Shown here in pieces: positions 4,656 to 5,358 of a stretch of DNA of 5,358 bases. A program made the translations under genes and the position numbers. Position 1 is the first letter of the stretch. Each line of letters starts with the position of its first letter. The notes beneath the pieces were generated by a model. It had not been told where the DNA came from, searched no databases, and saw only the letters and a program-made list of their open reading frames with translations. Origin of the DNA: JBOHCT01 sp050699055 (lineage in GTDB: Bacteria > Actinomycetota > Actinomycetes > Streptosporangiales > JBOHCT01); the NCBI GenBank assembly GCA_050699055.1, contig JBOHCT010000235.1, positions 1-5,358 on the forward strand. Direction: 5' to 3'.

Positions 4656-5358
4656 CGCGACTCCTTCGCGACCGCCGAGATCAACTTGGCCGACTCCCGG
4701 GTGCCGAGAGCCATCCCCCAAAGTCGATCGTACACAGCGAACAGCCGATCGGCCTCGGGCGTCTCCACGTACACGGCTCCCGCGGGACTCTCGACGTAGG
4801 CGACCTCGGGGAGGGGGTCGGCCATCTTGAGGATCCTGAACGCGCCGTCCGGGCTGGCGTGCGCGCCGGCGCTGAATGGAAGTACGCGGATCTCGATATT
4901 CGAGCGCTCCACGCAATGCACGAGGTGTTCCATCTGCGCCCGCAGGATGGCGGGTCCGCCGACCGCCCTGCGGAGGACCGCCTCGTCCACGATGGCCGAC
5001 AAGCGTGGAGGCTCGGATCGGTCGAGAATCCGCTGTCGGTCCATGCGCAGGCCAACCCAGCGTTCCACCTGCTCGTCGGCGGCGTCGGGGTCGACCGCGC
5101 GGATCACCGCCTCCGCGTACCCCCGCGTCTGCAGCAAACCATGGACAGGCACGACGTCGAACGTGCGGATCTCGTCAGCGCGGTTCTCCAGCCACACGTA
5201 GTCCATCGGCCAGATTCCGATGTCCTCCCCATAGCCGTCCCACCAGCCCTTCTGCCATACTTCCTCGGCGAGCCGGAGCAGCCCGTCGCGACGCCGCTTG
5301 TCGGACACGCCGTACAGGTCGATCAGCGCCATCACGTCCGGCCGGCGGATGGGGTACT
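4652..5358 (-). CDS. XRE-family regulator, DUF5753 domain (5' end outside window)
   Basis: The frame is open to the window edge and enters with YPIRRPDVMALIDLYGV, the end of a typical Cro/C1-type helix-turn-helix domain, so the true start and most of the HTH lie beyond 5358. Internal GTG/ATG codons near 5335 are not the start. The rest is a DUF5753 domain: KGWWDGYGED, YVWLENRADEIRTFD, VVPVHGLLQTRGYAEAVI (normally PGLLQT; here VH precedes GLLQT), RQRIL, VDEAVLRRAVGG, IEIRVLPFSAGAH, and VAYVESPAGAVYVE. This is the presumed sensory or regulatory half of a DNA-binding transcription factor. The gene ends in TGA overlapping the GTG of DUF397, forming the standard regulator-DUF397 pair. At least 234 codons are visible and no lesion is seen. 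DUF4160/DUF2442 follow on the same strand and could be under its influence, but no operator can be identified. Confidence 0.9.
   Translation of the reverse strand, partial: YPIRRPDVMALIDLYGVSDKRRRDGLLRLAEEVWQKGWWDGYGEDIGIWPMDYVWLENRADEIRTFDVVPVHGLLQTRGYAEAVIRAVDPDAADEQVERWVGLRMDRQRILDRSEPPRLSAIVDEAVLRRAVGGPAILRAQMEHLVHCVERSNIEIRVLPFSAGAHASPDGAFRILKMADPLPEVAYVESPAGAVYVETPEADRLFAVYDRLWGMALGTRESAKLISAVAKESR

Noticed and set aside
4656..4916. Extension of the DUF397 frame upstream of GTG 4655
   Set aside because: It lies inside the DUF5753 coding region, is Arg/Pro-rich, and the GTGA overlap with a good ribosome-binding site fixes the start at 4655.

Overview
The window is GC-rich DNA with strong GC3 bias and frequent GTG starts. 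Its families (DUF5753/DUF397 regulator pairs, DUF664, DUF222-HNH, ImmA with a partner gene) are typical of high-GC actinomycetes, plausibly Micromonosporaceae or Streptomyces-like. The genus assignment is a guess from family content and style. The region reads as accessory chromosome: few intact genes, several broken ones, and no rRNA, tRNA, CRISPR array or transposase.

Layout from left to right. Bases 1-161 hold no convincing gene, only a possible hairpin after the first gene. On the minus strand lies an intact LysE/RhtB-type amino-acid exporter (162-797). It is followed by a gene graveyard. The first remnant is the C-terminal end of a DUF664 (DinB-like) protein on the minus strand, truncated at its 5' side and also frameshifted by a perfect 14-bp tandem duplication. 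About 200 bp of unassignable DNA come next. Then, on the plus strand, comes the C-terminal half of an ImmA/IrrE metallopeptidase that lacks its HExxH half. It runs by a one-base TAGTG overlap into the first ~70 codons of a DUF3800-like partner gene that has lost its 3' part.

Next, on the plus strand, is an intact 452-residue DUF222-HNH protein of the 13E12 repeat type (2172-3530). A near-consensus mycobacterial-type LexA/SOS box (2166-2181) overlaps its ATG. The promoter is placed so that transcription would begin at or near the ATG, so this looks like a DNA-damage-inducible, leaderless gene. About 220 bp with strong hairpins separate it from the convergent genes on the right.

The right third is all on the minus strand. 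An XRE regulator with a DUF5753 ligand domain (its 5' end lies beyond the window) overlaps a DUF397 gene by GTGA. After a 74-bp gap follow DUF4160 and DUF2442, a recurrent two-gene pair. The DUF4160 gene has an in-frame UGA exactly where the family normally has Trp; the remaining 16 codons are perfectly conserved in frame and end 13 nt before the DUF2442 start. This is either a very recent nonsense mutation or a readthrough/recoding site.

The two most notable signals are the SOS box fused to the HNH start codon and the UGA within DUF4160.
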